64,000 nt of DNA from Mycobacterium botniense. GTDB taxonomy: Bacteria > Actinomycetota > Actinomycetes > Mycobacteriales > Mycobacteriaceae. This document shows, piece after piece, positions 36,404 through 44,699 of the stretch. Position numbers and translations under genes: made by a program. Under the pieces are notes generated by a model, which made no database searches, was not told where the DNA came from, and was given only the letters and a program-made list of their open reading frames with translations. The stretch spans positions 1,860,001 to 1,924,000 of the forward strand of contig NZ_BLKW01000002.1 of NCBI RefSeq assembly GCF_010723305.1, in the 5' to 3' direction. Numbering within the stretch: the stretch's first letter is position 1; the number at the start of each line of letters is the position of its first letter.

Positions 36404-36836
36404 TTTTGGAATCGGCGGCCCGCTTGTTCGCGATGACCCGGTTCATCTTGGCCCAGATGAACGACACGTCGTTGGCGCGGCCGCCGGCGGCCTTGAACGC
36501 TTCGTAGCGGTCACCGAAGATCGCTTTGGCCAGCTGGATGCTGTAGTTCTCCACCAGCACCGTGTTGCCGTCTGCGTCGGTCTTGCGTGCCGGATCCTTC
36601 AACGCGCCACGGGTTTTCACGGTGCCGTCGTCGTTGAGGACGTCGGGGTGGCGGTCCCAGGACTCGACTTCGAGCTGCAGGGCGTCGTAACGCTGCTGCT
36701 GGTCGTCGTCGAGCAGGGACGGGTTGGGGATCTCGAACACGTCACCGCGGGGTGTGCGGATCTTCTCGCTGGCGACGTAGCCGAGGTAGTCGGCGGCTTG
36801 TTCGCGGGCGGCCTCGAACGAGTCGTATTCGGACAC
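36351..36836 (-). CDS. Tail assembly chaperone (G protein)
   Basis: The 161-residue protein (SEYDSFEAAREQAADYLGY) binds the tape measure protein and recruits tail tube subunits. The GTG start has AAGGAA upstream. Its frame ends at 36,351, and a minority of ribosomes should shift into the downstream frame. It lies between the tail tube and tape measure genes. Confidence 0.8.
   Translation of the reverse strand: MSEYDSFEAAREQAADYLGYVASEKIRTPRGDVFEIPNPSLLDDDQQQRYDALQLEVESWDRHPDVLNDDGTVKTRGALKDPARKTDADGNTVLVENYSIQLAKAIFGDRYEAFKAAGGRANDVSFIWAKMNRVIANKRAADSKSAGSDQAVAAVPDPDSV
36404..36407 (-). promoter_or_regulatory. Putative +1 frameshift site in the tail chaperone overlap
   Basis: On the minus strand the in-frame codons are TCC AAA AGT. 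The downstream frame is +1 (or -2) relative to the upstream one. Lys-tRNA on AAA can re-pair perfectly after slipping one base forward in the four-A run, and the next codon is then GTG. The downstream frame is closed by a TGA about 40 bases upstream, which limits where the shift can occur. Confidence 0.5.
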
Positions 36837-36870
36837 GAGGGTTTCCTTGCTGCGTGGGCGGTTGCGTAGG

Positions 36871-36915
36871 CATCGCCGGGGCGAGCGGCCCACGCAAGCG
36901 GTCGCCCCGGCGATG
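36871..36915 (-). terminator. 14-bp perfect inverted repeat between tail tube and chaperone genes
   Basis: CATCGCCGGGGCGA (36,871-36,884) pairs perfectly with TCGCCCCGGCGATG (36,902-36,915) around a 17-base loop. No T-tract follows. Located directly after the abundant tail tube gene, it probably terminates part of the transcripts or protects the 3' end. Confidence 0.55.
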
Positions 36916-36923
36916 GATGGGTG

Positions 36924-37970
36924 TTACGAGGCGGTCGAGGTGAACGCGTTGGACACCGGCGACGTCACCGTGGTCTCACCGCTGGTCGCCGTCACCTGCA
37001 CACCGCCGTACGCCGTGGAGGCGGTCAGGCCGGTGAGCTGGATCGTGGTGAAGCCGCCGGCGACCGTCGGGGAGGGTGCGACGGTGGCCGCCGCCCAGGT
37101 GGTGCCCTGCTGGATCTGCGCGGTGTAGACGGGGCTGGCCACGTCGGTCGGCGTCGGGAACTGCACGTTGGCCGTCAGCCCGGTCACCGGCGTGGCGAGA
37201 GGCGCGAAGGTCTCGAACTCGAAGTCACCCGAGGCGTTCCACTGCGACCCGGCGTAGCACGTCCACTCCGCCTGCTTGGAGAACGGGTCGGGCAGCACCT
37301 CGTAGGTCAGCTGCGAGCTGTACGGGTTCTTGCGGGCGAGGTCTTCCTTGCCCTTCTTGTCGGTGATCACGTGCGGCAGCACCCGGGCCAGCAGCTGGCC
37401 GTCGGTGTCGACGATCATCGCGATGATGATCCGGTCGACCGGCACATCGGTGTTTCCTCGCGGGATGATCAACCCCGGAGTGCCCAGCGCGGGAACACCG
37501 TTGACGAGCGGCAGCTCGTACTTGAGGTAGCGGGTCAGCGGCGTCTCCTCGAGCGGCTCGAACACGATCTTGTCGTCGAGCTTGGTCAGCACGTTGCGCG
37601 CCGAGCGGACCTGCTGGGCGCTCGGGGTCTGCTGCATCGTCTGATCCGGGGTGATCGACGTCGAGTCCTCTTTCAGCAGCCCGACATGGTGGAAGCCCAG
37701 GTTCTCGCCCGGCGCGGTCACCAGCAGGTCGGGCCGGATCGACACACCATCGGCGGCGAACGGCGTGAACAGGTTGACCACCTGGCCGTTGGGCAGCGTG
37801 GCCGGGCCGAGGCCCTTGGCCGGGTCGGCGAGGTTGAACACGCTGCCGTCGGCGTTGAAGTAGTCCCGGATGAAGATGTCGGTGATCTGGCCGTAGCGGA
37901 TCGCCAACGGGTTCAGGCCGGGCTCGATCATCTGAGCCCAGCTGGCACCGGTTGCGGGCAGTCCAGTCAT
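36924..37970 (-). CDS. Major tail (tube) protein
   Basis: The 348-residue protein forms the stacked tail tube rings. Position, size and beta-rich sequence fit, including KYELPLVNGVPALGTPGLIIPRG and DRIIIAMIVDTDGQLLARVLPHV. The C-terminal 80 residues form a fibronectin/Ig-like domain (LTANVQFPTP to SGETTVTSPVSNAF), a common decoration of tail tubes. A strong hairpin follows. Confidence 0.85.
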   Translation of the reverse strand: MTGLPATGASWAQMIEPGLNPLAIRYGQITDIFIRDYFNADGSVFNLADPAKGLGPATLPNGQVVNLFTPFAADGVSIRPDLLVTAPGENLGFHHVGLLKEDSTSITPDQTMQQTPSAQQVRSARNVLTKLDDKIVFEPLEETPLTRYLKYELPLVNGVPALGTPGLIIPRGNTDVPVDRIIIAMIVDTDGQLLARVLPHVITDKKGKEDLARKNPYSSQLTYEVLPDPFSKQAEWTCYAGSQWNASGDFEFETFAPLATPVTGLTANVQFPTPTDVASPVYTAQIQQGTTWAAATVAPSPTVAGGFTTIQLTGLTASTAYGGVQVTATSGETTVTSPVSNAFTSTAS

Positions 37971-38042
37971 TGCGATGGTTTCCTCTCATGCGAAACTGCC
38001 CGCACCTGAAATCAGGTGGGGCTCAACAGGGTTCGTTGCTAA

Positions 38043-38465
38043 TTACGTGGTCGGTGTGAAACGCAGCAGCGCATCGTAGCGCGCCACGTACCGCTTGATG
38101 TGGGGGTCGCGGTATTCGGCGAACACCGGCGGCATGTGCGGGCAGATCCACGCCCCGGCCGGCCGGCCGTCGGGCATGATCACCACATCGCCTGGGGTTT
38201 GGGACAACAACAGCTCGTCGGCGTTCCAGGCGGCGTCGCTGGCCGCCGCGCGGCCTTCCGCTTGGTTGGTGCCCTTGGCGTAGGTGTGCACCGACACGGT
38301 CGCGTCCAGCACGTATTTGTCGGACTTGTTGACCACCGAGGTCACCACGTAGCACGGCAGCGGCGTCTCCTGGTCGCGCTCCGGGCCGACCGGCAGCCCC
38401 AGCGGTTCCAGCTTGGCGATGAAAAACGCCTCCGGGGCCGCGGGGCGCCCGTACTTGAGGGTCAT
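38043..38465 (-). CDS. Tail terminator-like protein
   Basis: The 140-residue protein lies between the HK97-gp10-like gene and the tail tube gene, where siphoviruses encode the tail terminator that caps the tube. The sequence MTLKYGRPAAPEAFFIAKLEPLGLPVG is family-like. It overlaps the upstream gene by 4 bases. Confidence 0.65.
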   Translation of the reverse strand: MTLKYGRPAAPEAFFIAKLEPLGLPVGPERDQETPLPCYVVTSVVNKSDKYVLDATVSVHTYAKGTNQAEGRAAASDAAWNADELLLSQTPGDVVIMPDGRPAGAWICPHMPPVFAEYRDPHIKRYVARYDALLRFTPTT

Positions 38466-38983
38466 CGGCGACCCCGCCGGCCGCGGCCGCGGGCGGCTTT
38501 GAACGCCGCCGACCGCGCCGTCCGGGCCTGCTCCACAGCGCGGCGCTGCGCCGCGATGTGATGAGCGCCGGCGCCGGCCGCGGCCAGCTTCTCCAGGCGC
38601 TCCAGCTCGCCGCGCAGACGCCCCTGCGCGTGCTGCACGCCCTCGTCGATGATCGGCCCGGTGCCGCCGAAGTACTTGGCGGTCTTGGCGAAGATGGCGT
38701 CCTCGGGAAAGTGGCGGGTGCCGACCTCTTGCCACAACGCGATCGGGCTGTTCGACCCGACCCGCAGATGACCGGGCTTGCCGGTCGTGCGGACCTTGAT
38801 CGACTCGCGGAAGTCCCCCGGCGCGCCCTCCGGCGGGGCGGTGCGGCGATCATCACGGCCGGTCTCACCGAACACCGGCGCCAGGTCGCGGGCGTAGTCG
38901 CGGACCTTCTCGGCGAACTTGTGCAGCTCGTGCTCAATCTCCACCGAGTGCAGCCCGGCGGCGATCTCCGCTTCGATGGTCAT
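38462..38983 (-). CDS. HK97 gp10-like neck protein
   Basis: The 173-residue protein has the gp10-like layout: an N-terminal helical region (EIEHELHKFAEKVRDYARDLAPV), the RESIKV and LWQEVGTRHF motifs, and a very basic C-terminus. It would connect head and tail. The ATG at 38,983 is used; the frame stays open upstream with a possible GTG at about 39,040. Confidence 0.72.
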   Translation of the reverse strand: MTIEAEIAAGLHSVEIEHELHKFAEKVRDYARDLAPVFGETGRDDRRTAPPEGAPGDFRESIKVRTTGKPGHLRVGSNSPIALWQEVGTRHFPEDAIFAKTAKYFGGTGPIIDEGVQHAQGRLRGELERLEKLAAAGAGAHHIAAQRRAVEQARTARSAAFKAARGRGRRGRR

Positions 38984-39036
38984 CGGTAGAGTCCGTCCGT
39001 CCACGAGATCCGCGTCCAAGGGCGGCGCCAGCCCAT
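38980..39036 (-). CDS. Possible 18-residue basic peptide in the connector region
   Basis: An ATG opens an 18-codon frame (MGWRRPWTRISWTDGLYR) whose stop overlaps the next start (ATGA). Trp/Arg-rich content and the overlap are suggestive. The space could equally be an N-terminal extension of the gp10-like gene. Confidence 0.3.
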   Translation of the reverse strand: MGWRRPWTRISWTDGLYR

Positions 39037-39077
39037 CCACGTCCGTCCTGGACGTCGGCGATCGCGCTTGCTGGTTC

Positions 39078-39515
39078 TCATCCGGCCTGCCATTCGCACA
39101 CGATCCACGCGTACGACGGAGAGCCGTCGATGTCGTACTCGATCTCCGGCAGCCCTTGGACCTTGTAATTGCGTTGCGCCAGAGCGTCATTCGGGCGCTG
39201 AGGCTGGATCCACATCGAGTTGTCGATCGCCACGGGGATCGGATCGTCGTTGCTGTCGAGAAGCGGGTTGCCGGACTGGTCGAACGTCGGAATGCCGAAC
39301 CCGGCCACGTACGGCAGGAACGCCCACGCCCGCTCGTGGCTGGTGATGGTGTCGGATTGCTCCTCGACCGGGCCGCGGGTGTAGGGCTCGAACGCGCAAC
39401 CGAACACCCAGGCCACCACCGTCGGCGCCTTGACTGGCTGGAACAGCGAGTCTGTCGCGCCGGTGGGCTGAAACTGCACGACCGCGAGGGTTTCCCCGCC
39501 GGGATAGTCACTCAT
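39078..39515 (-). CDS. Head-tail stopper-like protein
   Basis: The 145-residue protein (MSDYPGGETLAVVQFQPTG) is the third connector gene after the capsid gene, the place of head-closure proteins. It overlaps the upstream adaptor gene by 8 bases. Assignment rests on position and size. Confidence 0.6.
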   Translation of the reverse strand: MSDYPGGETLAVVQFQPTGATDSLFQPVKAPTVVAWVFGCAFEPYTRGPVEEQSDTITSHERAWAFLPYVAGFGIPTFDQSGNPLLDSNDDPIPVAIDNSMWIQPQRPNDALAQRNYKVQGLPEIEYDIDGSPSYAWIVCEWQAG

Positions 39516-39990
39516 TGTTGACGTCCCAGTAGTCCCAGCCCTGGTTGCCGAATTGGTCGGACCACCAGGTGGGCCAGCCCTGATCCGGGTCGTCGGCGTC
39601 GAAGTCGTTCGGGCAGCACGACGTCATCGGCACCGCTTCGAGGGGAATGCCCAAGAGCTGCTTGTGGACGTTGGTGAACTCCAACGCCCGCATCGGGTCG
39701 CTGAAGCTGCCGCCGTCCATGCGGTGGCCGGTGGTGCGGGAGAACGACGCGAGCTTGCTGTACCGCTGATAGCGCACAGCGCTCGATACGACGTCCCACA
39801 CGACGAACTGCGCCGACGGATCATCGGCCGGAAGGTTGGCGCCCTGCGGCCCGTTGTTGTAGATCCAATTCGACGCCACCTGCAGCAGCAACGTGACGAT
39901 CGCCCGCTGCTGGACGGTCAGCGGCGGCCCGTCCCACAACGCCGTGAACCCGGCCAGATCGAGAAACGGCGTCGGCGACGGCGCGGTCAT
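39508..39990 (-). CDS. Head-tail adaptor protein
   Basis: The 160-residue protein (PFLDLAGFTALWDGPPLTVQQRAIVTLLLQVASNWIYN) fits gp6-type adaptors that bind the portal ring: an N-terminal helical bundle and acidic C-terminus. It follows the small 39,992 gene by 1 base. Confidence 0.65.
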   Translation of the reverse strand: MTAPSPTPFLDLAGFTALWDGPPLTVQQRAIVTLLLQVASNWIYNNGPQGANLPADDPSAQFVVWDVVSSAVRYQRYSKLASFSRTTGHRMDGGSFSDPMRALEFTNVHKQLLGIPLEAVPMTSCCPNDFDADDPDQGWPTWWSDQFGNQGWDYWDVNNE

Positions 39991-39991
39991 C

Positions 39992-40324
39992 TCACCCGAG
40001 CAGGTCGATGAGCTCTTGCTTGTTCTGCTTGCCCAGGGCGAGCAGCTCATCGCGGTCATGGCCGAGCGACGCCCCGTAGTCCGCCCACTTCTCGACCGGG
40101 GCGGTCTTGGCGGGCTTGGCCGGCCCGGCGCCCCCGGCCGCGGGGCTGTCGGCGGCGGCCGCAGCGGGGGGCGTGTCGTCGATCTCCTCGACCAGGCCGA
40201 GCCGCAGCCAGCGGTCACGCTGCTCGGGGCCGAGCCAGTGAATGATCGCGCCGGCGTAGCAGTGGTGGTTTCGGCCTTCGCGGTCCTTGGCGACGACCAG
40301 CGGGGCGGTGACGCGGTAGGCCAT
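39992..40324 (-). CDS. Small head protein with C-terminal SAP/Rho-like helix motif
   Basis: The 110-residue protein has an N-terminal beta domain (APLVVAKDREGRNHHCYAGAIIHWLG), an Ala/Pro linker, and a C-terminal NKQELIDLLG motif similar to small DNA-binding helical modules at the ends of phage head proteins. Such genes often follow the capsid gene. The ATG overlaps the capsid stop. Confidence 0.6.
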   Translation of the reverse strand: MAYRVTAPLVVAKDREGRNHHCYAGAIIHWLGPEQRDRWLRLGLVEEIDDTPPAAAAADSPAAGGAGPAKPAKTAPVEKWADYGASLGHDRDELLALGKQNKQELIDLLG

Positions 40325-41361
40325 CACACACCCTCGATCTGCACGATCGCCTTGGGCTCGATGATGATCGGGGTGGTGACGCGCCGGGCCCGGATGCGCC
40401 ACCGGTCATTCTTGTCCTCGCGCATCGTCTTGACCTGGATCATCGAGCGGCCGTCGTCGTTGGCTGAGCCGTCGGACTGTGAGCCGACGTATCCGGGGGC
40501 GGGCAGCTCCTCGTCGACGAACGCGCCGAAGATCGTGGCGTCGAGGACCGCGGCGAACGGCTCGAACGGGCCGCCGGGAAGGTTCGGCGTGGACAGCCAC
40601 GTCTTGCCCAGCATCCGCACCGCCAAACCGGTTTCGATGCCCTCGAAGATCGGGTTCTTCGTCACGCCCTGGGCACCCATGTCCTCCCGCGGCAGCGCGG
40701 CGGTGATGTTGGGGTCGCCCATGACCGCGGCGAAGGTCTGCAGGTCCAGCACGACGGTGTTGGCGCGGTAGCCCTGCTTGAGGGAGCGCATCAGCTCCTC
40801 GGCGAACATGACGTCACGCAGGATCTTCGGCGGGTTGCTGCCCGAACCGTTCCAGTTCGCGCCGCCGGCCGGGCTCGAGCCGCCGATGGTGGATGCGCCG
40901 GCGTTCACCGACTGGGTGATCGCGGCGACCATCGCCGACATGACCACCGAGTCGATCTGGGCGACCATGCTGTTGACGATCTTGATGAACGCCCGCGCGA
41001 CCACGTCGAAGTTCTGCCGGGCGATCGACTCGTCAGTGATCGGCGTGTCCAGGCCCCACTTGACGACGTTGGCCATCTGCGCGGGACCGGTCGGGACCGG
41101 GGTCAGCGGGTACTCGTCGCCGGGCTGCACCGCTTGCGGGGTGTTGGCCGCGAAGATCGACTCGATCTGTTCGTAGATGACCGACCCGTCTTTGGTGTAG
41201 AACTGCCCGGTCAGCACCTTGTTGCCGATGAAGATTTGGTCGGCGATCAGGCGCAGCGCGCGCAGCACGGTCGTCGGGTCGTTAAGGTAACGACTGATCG
41301 AGTAAACGTCTTGCGTGGCAAGGTTTCCGGTGGGAAAGCCAGGAGGCTCGAGAATGGGCAT
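40324..41361 (-). CDS. Major capsid protein
   Basis: The 345-residue protein lies after protease and decoration genes and before the connectors. It has features of actinophage capsid proteins: an N-terminal arm, TKDGSVIYEQIESIFA, IVNSMVAQIDSVVMSAMVAAI and a C-terminal beta-rich tail ending in TPIIIEPKAIVQIEGV. An HK97-type fold is assumed. Confidence 0.85.
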   Translation of the reverse strand: MPILEPPGFPTGNLATQDVYSISRYLNDPTTVLRALRLIADQIFIGNKVLTGQFYTKDGSVIYEQIESIFAANTPQAVQPGDEYPLTPVPTGPAQMANVVKWGLDTPITDESIARQNFDVVARAFIKIVNSMVAQIDSVVMSAMVAAITQSVNAGASTIGGSSPAGGANWNGSGSNPPKILRDVMFAEELMRSLKQGYRANTVVLDLQTFAAVMGDPNITAALPREDMGAQGVTKNPIFEGIETGLAVRMLGKTWLSTPNLPGGPFEPFAAVLDATIFGAFVDEELPAPGYVGSQSDGSANDDGRSMIQVKTMREDKNDRWRIRARRVTTPIIIEPKAIVQIEGV

Positions 41362-41412
41362 CTCGACCTAGTCCTTTCTGGAAGTGCTGCGGCGCAGCGG
41401 GTTTCGGGGTTG

Positions 41413-41443
41413 AAAAAACCCCGACCCACTACGGGAGTCGGGG
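41413..41443 (-). terminator. Rho-independent terminator between decoration and capsid genes
   Basis: On the minus strand a 7-bp CCCCGAC/GTCGGGG stem with an 11-base loop is followed by six Ts. It lies 27 bases after the decoration gene and before the capsid gene, where it could set the ratio of the two proteins or end an upstream transcript before a capsid promoter. Confidence 0.7.
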
Positions 41444-41469
41444 TGCGTGTGGCTGGTGCTGGCGGCCGG

Positions 41470-41868
41470 TCAGAACTCGCCGAGCCGGACGGCGACCTGG
41501 CCGTTTGCGGCCGCGCTCCACGCGTGGCCGATCACCTGGTCGTAGGTGGTGCCGTCGCCGAGGTCGGCGACTGCGCCGTTCGCGGCGGCCACGACGGGGT
41601 CTCCGGCGTTGATCGCGCCGGCGGCGGCCAGCAGGTGCACGCCGCCGAAGTACACGCTGACCGGGGCGCCGGAGGCGGCGCTGGCCGCGGCCACACCGAC
41701 CTGGGCTGAGGTCGCCGCTGAAGTCGGTACGACGGTGGGGTTCACCCCGCCGCCGACCAGCGTGCCGCCGGTGATCACGACCAGCTGACCCTGGGTGATC
41801 GCCGCACCGGCGATGCAGGATGCCTGGGTGCCGGCGAGATAGAGGGGGACGTAGTCCTGTCCAGCCAT
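41470..41868 (-). CDS. Capsid decoration protein
   Basis: The 132-residue Gly/Ala/Val-rich beta protein (GAAITQGQLVVITGGTLVGGG, GVHLLAAAGAINAGDPVVAAANG) matches DUF2190-like head decoration proteins, which stabilise the expanded capsid. It starts 1 base after the protease stop. Confidence 0.72.
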   Translation of the reverse strand: MAGQDYVPLYLAGTQASCIAGAAITQGQLVVITGGTLVGGGVNPTVVPTSAATSAQVGVAAASAASGAPVSVYFGGVHLLAAAGAINAGDPVVAAANGAVADLGDGTTYDQVIGHAWSAAANGQVAVRLGEF

Positions 41869-41869
41869 G

Positions 41870-43144
41870 TCAGTTCACGCTGCCTTTCGTGGTGGGGAAT
41901 CCGAGACGGGCCATGACCCTGCCGTGGGCGTAGTCCTTGGCCTGCTGCTCGGGGTCGGGGGCGCCCTCGAAGCCGATCTGGCCGGCCACGCCCTGGTGGC
42001 CGACCTCATTGACGGGGATCAGGCCGGCCGCCAGGCTGGCCAGCACCTGCTTGGTGCCGTCGCGGTCGGCCTTGAGCGCGGCCAGCCAGTGGTCCTTGCG
42101 GGCCGGGGCGATCTTGCCCTGGCCGATCGCGGCCATGACGGTGCGCTCGTCTTCCTCGGCGATCTGACGGGCGCGCGCCTCAACACCTTGCGCGGCAGCG
42201 GCTTTCAGCTCGTCGAGGGTGGCCTGCTCGATCTGCACCAGCCCGTTGACCACGCCGGCGGCCGCCGCGACCGGCGCGGGCTGCGGCTCGGGTTCAGGTT
42301 CGGCCGCGGGCGCCGGAGGCTTGAGCTCGGCGATCTTGGCCAGCACGGTGTCCTCGTCGGCGGATGCGTCGATACCGAGCGCTTCGGCGACCTTTTCGGG
42401 TAGAGCCACGATGGCCCCTCCTTCTGTTTCGGAAGCCTCGCCGGCTTCGATCTTGATTCCGAACTTCTTCGCAGCAGCCTTGATGCGGTCCTTGATCTGG
42501 GCCAATTCTGCTGCGCTGTAATCCTTTTGGTTCTTCGGCATGTTGATGTACGACCACGCCGCGCGAACATGCTCAGCGGTGTCGATCGGGTACTTGCCGT
42601 TCTTCGGGTCCGCATACTTGACGTCCCCGTACGGCTTCGGGGCGTCGGCGGCTTCGATGGTCAGCTCGATCGCCTTGCCGCCGACCTGGCCGGCCGCGGC
42701 GATGTCGTACAACCGGGCCACATCCTGCAGGCTCTGCAACGACTCCACACCCGGGCGGGTGGCCCCGAGCAGCGCCAGCCCGGTCAGCACGAACTCGTGC
42801 TCGCTGCCATCCGGCGCGGTGTAGTCATACAGGCCTTCGATCGAGCGCGACGGGTACGCCGACGGCAGGATCTCGGCCAGCCACTCCGGGACGCCGACCA
42901 TGTCACCGATCAGCGCCTGCCCGTCCTCGGAGGCCCGCAGGTTATCCAGCCAGCCCACCGCCGGGTCACCGGAGAAGCGGGGGTCGTTGTGGCCCAACCG
43001 GATCACCGGCTTGCGCAGCAGCCCCTTGTCGTGCGCGTCGATCGCCGCGGCGATCTCCTTGGTCGTGCATTCCCACTCGCCGGTCGACAGATTCCACTTG
43101 CCCACCCGCATCAGCTCGACGCCGGGCACGGTCACGAGGTTCAC
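41870..43144 (-). CDS. Capsid maturation protease fused to scaffold
   Basis: The 424-residue protein joins an N-terminal Mu gpI-like protease domain (VIRLGHNDPRF with its histidine, EWLAEILPSAYPSRSIEGLYDY), a DUF6582-like helical insert (DVKYADPKNGKYPIDTAEHV to KAAAKKFGI) and a C-terminal acidic, Pro/Ala and coiled-coil scaffold. It shapes the procapsid and then cleaves itself. The GTG at 43,144 overlaps the portal stop (GTGA); a GTG one codon earlier is possible. Confidence 0.8.
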   Translation of the reverse strand: MNLVTVPGVELMRVGKWNLSTGEWECTTKEIAAAIDAHDKGLLRKPVIRLGHNDPRFSGDPAVGWLDNLRASEDGQALIGDMVGVPEWLAEILPSAYPSRSIEGLYDYTAPDGSEHEFVLTGLALLGATRPGVESLQSLQDVARLYDIAAAGQVGGKAIELTIEAADAPKPYGDVKYADPKNGKYPIDTAEHVRAAWSYINMPKNQKDYSAAELAQIKDRIKAAAKKFGIKIEAGEASETEGGAIVALPEKVAEALGIDASADEDTVLAKIAELKPPAPAAEPEPEPQPAPVAAAAGVVNGLVQIEQATLDELKAAAAQGVEARARQIAEEDERTVMAAIGQGKIAPARKDHWLAALKADRDGTKQVLASLAAGLIPVNEVGHQGVAGQIGFEGAPDPEQQAKDYAHGRVMARLGFPTTKGSVN

Positions 43145-44682
43145 CACAGTGTCAGCTCTCCTCTTTCGGCATTGATGGTCAGCCGGCGGCCGCGGCGCCC
43201 GGCCGAGGCGTTGGCCGCGCCCTTGTACGGCAGCGCCGGCAACGCGGTATCAACCGGCTCGGTATCGGCCGGCACGTCCGGCTCAACCACCGACGACGGG
43301 GGCTTGGGGAACTGGGCCGGGTTCTCGGCCTGCAGATCCGGGTCGGCGGCCGGCAAACCGAGCTGCTGACGCTCGAACGCCTCAAGCTCGGGGTCCGCGG
43401 TGAGCAGCCCGGCGTTGACCAGCATCTGCAGCGCCGCCGCGGAGGCGTCTTGGCGGGAACCGATCTCGTCGACCACGAGCATCGGGCAGCCCGCGTCGAC
43501 ACCGAAGTTGATGTCCACCAGATCCTCGACCACGTGGGCCTGGGCGGTGTCGCGGATGTCGTCGGCGACCTGCTGCACACCCTGGGTGAACGTCGACTCC
43601 TGCACCGACGCGAGCGCATATGAGCCGCCGCGGTCCAGGTTCAGGAAGTGCGCCAGGGCGCACAACGCCATCTGCTTGTCGTGGTACTCGATGGCCATCC
43701 GGATGAACCCCGACGGCAACTGTCCCTGCACGCCCATCAGTTCCATCTCGGCGCCGAACGGCAACGCCACACCGGCCGTGTTGCCGCCCCGGAACTGCCG
43801 CGCGATGTTCAGATACGGCTGCAGATCCGAGCTACCGATACTGGCCTCAGAAACCGACTGCGGGGCAATGACTTTCGGGACACCGACACCGTTGCGGCGC
43901 GCCGCGGTCGCCTCGATGCGGATCAGCTCGTCCTTGAGCAGCCAGTGCTTGTAGGCCGGCCGGAACAAGCTGTTGCCGATCCACTGCCCCGGGTCCGGGT
44001 CACGCACATACACGACGAGCCGCGACACCGGGATCTGCAGCTGCAAACCACTCATGCCGCCCTGCATCGTCCCCATCGGAGCCCCGAACGCCGTCCCGGG
44101 CGGGTACTGGGTGATGCCCACCAGGCCCCCGTCGAGGGCGACGTCCCAGTAGGCGATCGTCGAGGACGGCCTGGGCGCCAACTTCCGCAGATAGGCTCGC
44201 CCGTCATCACCGATCCGGTACACCTGCTCGAACACCTGATGCCCGAACTGCTGATGCCGCAACGCGAGTTTCAGGTGCTTGGTCCACGAGAACCGGTCCC
44301 TGGTGCGCGGTTTCGGCTGGGGGTCGTTGTCGCCGACGATCGGCAACCCCAGGTTCGTCGCGACGAAGTCGACGATCTCGTCCTCGGCACCGTTCGGGTC
44401 GATCCGCCACGGCGTGCGCAGGATCGGCAGCGCGATCGCGTAATACACGCTGGCCAGCCGGGAATCCTCACGCCACATCCGGGTGTAGGTGCGAACACTG
44501 TTGGGCCACAACAGCTCCGGAACCTGCTCGAACTGGTCCCACTGGCTGAACGCCGACAGCATCCCCGGGAACGGGTTCGCGAACCCTGTCTCGGTGACCG
44601 GCGCCGCGGTCTTGGTGTTGTGCCCTGCAACCTTGCGTGGTAGGCGCTGCCTAACGGCCGGTACGCGCGTGTTCGGCGCCAC
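43141..44682 (-). CDS. Portal protein
   Basis: The 513-residue protein is a DUF935/Mu gp29-like portal, which forms the dodecameric DNA channel. Landmarks are TYTRMWREDSRLASVYYAIALPILRTPW, LVVYVRDPDPGQWIGNSLFRPAYKHWLLKD and ALAHFLNLDRGGSYAL. The GTG start has AGGGAGG upstream. It follows terminase by 17 bases. Confidence 0.88.
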   Translation of the reverse strand: MAPNTRVPAVRQRLPRKVAGHNTKTAAPVTETGFANPFPGMLSAFSQWDQFEQVPELLWPNSVRTYTRMWREDSRLASVYYAIALPILRTPWRIDPNGAEDEIVDFVATNLGLPIVGDNDPQPKPRTRDRFSWTKHLKLALRHQQFGHQVFEQVYRIGDDGRAYLRKLAPRPSSTIAYWDVALDGGLVGITQYPPGTAFGAPMGTMQGGMSGLQLQIPVSRLVVYVRDPDPGQWIGNSLFRPAYKHWLLKDELIRIEATAARRNGVGVPKVIAPQSVSEASIGSSDLQPYLNIARQFRGGNTAGVALPFGAEMELMGVQGQLPSGFIRMAIEYHDKQMALCALAHFLNLDRGGSYALASVQESTFTQGVQQVADDIRDTAQAHVVEDLVDINFGVDAGCPMLVVDEIGSRQDASAAALQMLVNAGLLTADPELEAFERQQLGLPAADPDLQAENPAQFPKPPSSVVEPDVPADTEPVDTALPALPYKGAANASAGRRGRRLTINAERGELTLW

Positions 44683-44699
44683 TCAGCCTCCCTAACAGG

